This document shows positions 5,669 to 7,212 of a stretch of DNA of 7,212 nucleotides, piece by piece. The stretch lies in the NCBI GenBank assembly GCA_018610095.1, contig JAHEOB010000218.1:1-7212 (forward strand), in the 5' to 3' direction. The stretch's first letter is position 1. Each line of letters starts with the position of its first letter. The notes under the pieces are model-generated. The model did not search any database. It saw only the letters and a list, made by a program, of their open reading frames with translations, and was not told where the DNA came from. A program made the translations under genes and the position numbers. This stretch comes from Halothece sp. MAG. GTDB taxonomy: Bacteria > Cyanobacteriota > Cyanobacteriia > Cyanobacteriales > Rubidibacteraceae.

Positions 5669-5713
5669 GGGCTTAATCGTGTAGGTTAAAAAAACAATTG
5701 CCCAAAATCTCTC

Positions 5714-6976
5714 ATGAACCAACTCAGCACTCCCAACCATAATTTTCCCGCTACCGTTACTCAACTCAGTAACGGTCTAACCATTATTCATCAGCAACTA
5801 AGCCATACTCCTGTGGTTGTTACCGATGTTTGGGTGAATGCAGGGGCGCGGTGTGAACCGTGGAGCGGGATTGCTCATTTTTTGGAACATATGATCTTTA
5901 AAGGCACCAAGCGCATCCCTCCTGGTTGGTTTGATTATGTGGTGGAAAATTATGGGGGAATCGCCAATGCCGAAACCAGTTATGATTATGCTCACTTTTT
6001 CTTAACCACTGCCGCAACTCATTGGCGAAATACCTTACCCTACTTGGCGGAATTATTATTACAAGCGGAAATTCCTGAAGAAGAATTTCTTTGTGAGCGG
6101 AGTGTGGTTTTAGAAGAAATCCGTCAAACCAATGATGATCCTGACTGCTTTGCGTTTCAGGCGTTGTGTGAGAGTTTATATGATCAGCATCCCTATGGGC
6201 GTTCCATTTTAGGGACTGAAGAAGACTTATTAGCGCGATCGCCCAATCAAATGCGCTGTTTTCACCGCACCTATTATCAACCCCATAACATGACGGTGGT
6301 GGTGGTTGGAGACGTAGATCAGCAAACGGCAATCCAAGAAATTGAACTGGCATTTCACCCGTTTAGTGTGCCTTCAGAATGCCCACCGTTTACCATTGCC
6401 CCTCAGCCTACGCTCACTAAACCCCAACATCGCGAAATTCGGTTGCCCAATATTGAAATTGCTCGTTTATTAATGGGATGGCGTTGTGTTGGCATTGATG
6501 GCTTAGAAGATGCGGTGGGATTAGATCTACTGTCGGTGTTATTAGCGCAAGGGAGTGCTTCTCGATTAGTGAGAGAATTGCGGGAAGAAAAACAGTTAGT
6601 GCAAGAAATCGCCAGTTGTTTTTCTCTGCAACGGGATTCTAGTTTATTTACGATCGAGGCTTGGTTAGCGCCCCAACAGTTACAGCAAGTACAAGAGATG
6701 GTGCGCGATCGCGTTGAACAATTACAAACCCAACTTGTCAGCGAAAAAGAATTAAATCGGGCTAAACGATTGCTGTGTAATGATTATGCCTTTTCCACGG
6801 AAACCCCAGGGCAACTAGCAGGGTTATACGGTTATTATAGTATCCTTGCTCAGCCCGAGTTATCGCTACACTATCCCAGCTGGGTTCAACAATTACAACC
6901 TGAAGATTTGCAACGGCTGGCGAAGACGTATTTGTCTCCTCAAACGTGTGTCGTGACGGTAATGAAACCGTTTTAA
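5714..6976 (+). CDS. M16-family zinc metallopeptidase (processing-peptidase-like)
   Basis: A 420-residue single-unit M16 peptidase (pitrilysin / mitochondrial processing peptidase beta type), expected to act as a dimer clamping peptide substrates. The inverted zinc motif is intact: HFLEH at 55-59 (zinc ligands H55 and H59, catalytic base E58). The third ligand is in VVLEEIRQ (E134/E135), about 75 residues on. The N-terminal domain continues with NAETSYDYAHFF (85-96) and HPYGRSILGTEEDL (159-172). The C-terminal domain holds the substrate-binding block LLSVLLAQGSASRLVRELRE (272-291), which is the usual GxxSRLxxxLR signature. Cyanobacteria often carry two adjacent M16 genes, but no partner is seen in the 236 bp that follow. 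The start is ATG 5714; no Shine-Dalgarno is visible. A leader palindrome TTGGGC/GCCCAA (5667-5672 with 5700-5705) ends 8 nt before it. Two HIP1 sites lie inside. No signal peptide is evident. Confidence 0.93.
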   Translation: MNQLSTPNHNFPATVTQLSNGLTIIHQQLSHTPVVVTDVWVNAGARCEPWSGIAHFLEHMIFKGTKRIPPGWFDYVVENYGGIANAETSYDYAHFFLTTAATHWRNTLPYLAELLLQAEIPEEEFLCERSVVLEEIRQTNDDPDCFAFQALCESLYDQHPYGRSILGTEEDLLARSPNQMRCFHRTYYQPHNMTVVVVGDVDQQTAIQEIELAFHPFSVPSECPPFTIAPQPTLTKPQHREIRLPNIEIARLLMGWRCVGIDGLEDAVGLDLLSVLLAQGSASRLVRELREEKQLVQEIASCFSLQRDSSLFTIEAWLAPQQLQQVQEMVRDRVEQLQTQLVSEKELNRAKRLLCNDYAFSTETPGQLAGLYGYYSILAQPELSLHYPSWVQQLQPEDLQRLAKTYLSPQTCVVTVMKPF

Positions 6977-6981
6977 CTAAA

Positions 6982-7034
6982 GCGCCGTAAGTCCCACGCT
7001 GTATTTGAAAAATCAGCGCTGGGAGATAAGGCGC
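6982..7034 (+). other. Nested hairpin after the M16 gene
   Basis: A hairpin pairs CCCA and CGCTG (6993-7001) with CAGCG and TGGG (7014-7018, 7020-7023). It can extend through ATTT/AAAT (7003-7006 with 7010-7013), giving 13 bp with one bulged base on each side. An outer stem GCGCC (6982-6986) with GGCGC (7030-7034) encloses it. No U-run follows, so it is not a standard terminator. It could stabilise the 3' end of the peptidase mRNA or belong to the leader of the next gene. Confidence 0.45.
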
Positions 7035-7067
7035 ATTGGCGGGGTAGCCAATCCCTGTAAATTGCGC
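7031..7067 (+). other. Second hairpin competing with the first
   Basis: ATTGGC (7035-7040) pairs perfectly with GCCAAT (7047-7052) around a 6-nt loop GGGGTA. It is enclosed by GCGCA (7031-7035) with TGCGC (7063-7067), apart from one base shared between the two stems. The GGCGC at 7030-7034 can pair either here or with 6982-6986, so the outer stems are mutually exclusive. Confidence 0.4.
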
Positions 7068-7129
7068 TATTATGGGAAGCATGATTTGCACAACGTTTTG
7101 CTCTAAAGTCTAGCTTAAACTGCTGTAAG

Positions 7130-7212
7130 GTGAGCAAACAAGACAAATTATTTTTTGAGAAAGTTAGTACCCAGGGACGCTGGGGGAAAGGAAATCGTCT
7201 GTCAAGTCGATC
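7130..7212 (+). CDS. Possible start of a gene leaving the right edge (uncertain)
   Basis: The frame is open from 7085 to the end of the window. A GTG at 7130 would begin MSKQDKLFFEKVSTQGRWGK, 27 residues before the edge. The composition looks protein-like, but there is no properly spaced ribosome site, and an open stretch this short can arise by chance. I do not recognise the product. Sequence to the right would decide. Confidence 0.3.
   Translation, partial: MSKQDKLFFEKVSTQGRWGKGNRLSSR

Noticed and set aside
5390..5713. RNase P RNA, tmRNA, SRP RNA or a cobalamin riboswitch as explanations of the structured region
   Set aside because: The region is too short for RNase P RNA, lacks the SRP and tmRNA signature sequences, and has no B12-box-like core. 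It is also far from cbiB and on the opposite strand.
5898..6353. 151-codon open frame on the minus strand
   Set aside because: It lies wholly antisense to the conserved M16 peptidase, and its translation is rich in His, Pro and Trp with no family pattern. It is a shadow of the real gene.
6762..7091. 109-codon open frame on the minus strand
   Set aside because: It is antisense to the end of the M16 gene and the hairpin region, has no family resemblance, and has no supporting ribosome site that I can see.
7172..7189. Small hairpin CCCAG/CTGGG near the right edge as a terminator
   Set aside because: Only five base pairs with no following U-run, and it may lie inside the start of a coding frame.
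1..7212. Insertion sequences, CRISPR arrays, tRNA genes, phage or defence modules
   Set aside because: No transposase, terminal repeats, spaced direct repeats, tRNA-like folds or defence-family proteins were seen. Apart from the decayed kinase, the genes are standard chromosomal ones.

Overview
The window looks like a stretch of cyanobacterial chromosome. The evidence is a Ycf3 photosystem I assembly gene, a cyAbrB-type regulator with its DNA-binding domain at the C-terminus, several GCGATCGC (HIP1) octamers (281, 4378, 6235, 6705), and a moderately AT-rich base composition. Species cannot be fixed from the sequence. No plasmid, phage, transposon or CRISPR signatures are visible.

Layout from left to right. 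Positions 1-90 may hold the tail of a rightward gene that enters from outside (weak). Positions 76-352 (minus) hold the wreck of a fructosamine-kinase-family gene, with its start fused to its last quarter and then frameshifted. Upstream of it on the minus strand are gatC (tRNA amidotransferase subunit C) and ycf3, 12 bp apart, forming a ycf3-gatC-(fructosamine kinase remnant) transcription unit. Divergent from ycf3 is a full-length ABC exporter half-transporter (1319-3145). It converges with a minus-strand pair read in the order Rrf2-type regulator then cbiB, joined by a TAATG stop/start overlap. A roughly 400 bp regulatory region with inverted and direct repeats separates this pair from the divergent cyAbrB2-like gene (4997-5389).

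The most interesting non-coding part is 5390-5713. It contains a structured RNA whose two ends pair over 17 bp (5445-5461 with 5610-5626), preceded by a plausible promoter and followed at once by a strong intrinsic terminator. Its length of about 185 nt and its closed-stem layout suggest 6S RNA. That is an inference from architecture, not a sequence match. After it come a complete, catalytically intact M16 zinc peptidase (5714-6976), a stretch of nested hairpins (6982-7067), and possibly the start of another gene running off the right edge (from 7130).

Most genes are ordinary housekeeping functions: photosystem assembly, Gln-tRNA formation, cobalamin biosynthesis, export, carbon/nitrogen regulation and proteolysis. 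The points worth a second look are the decayed fructosamine kinase, the structured RNA, the cysteine-free Rrf2 regulator coupled to cbiB, and the palindromes in the two regulatory regions.
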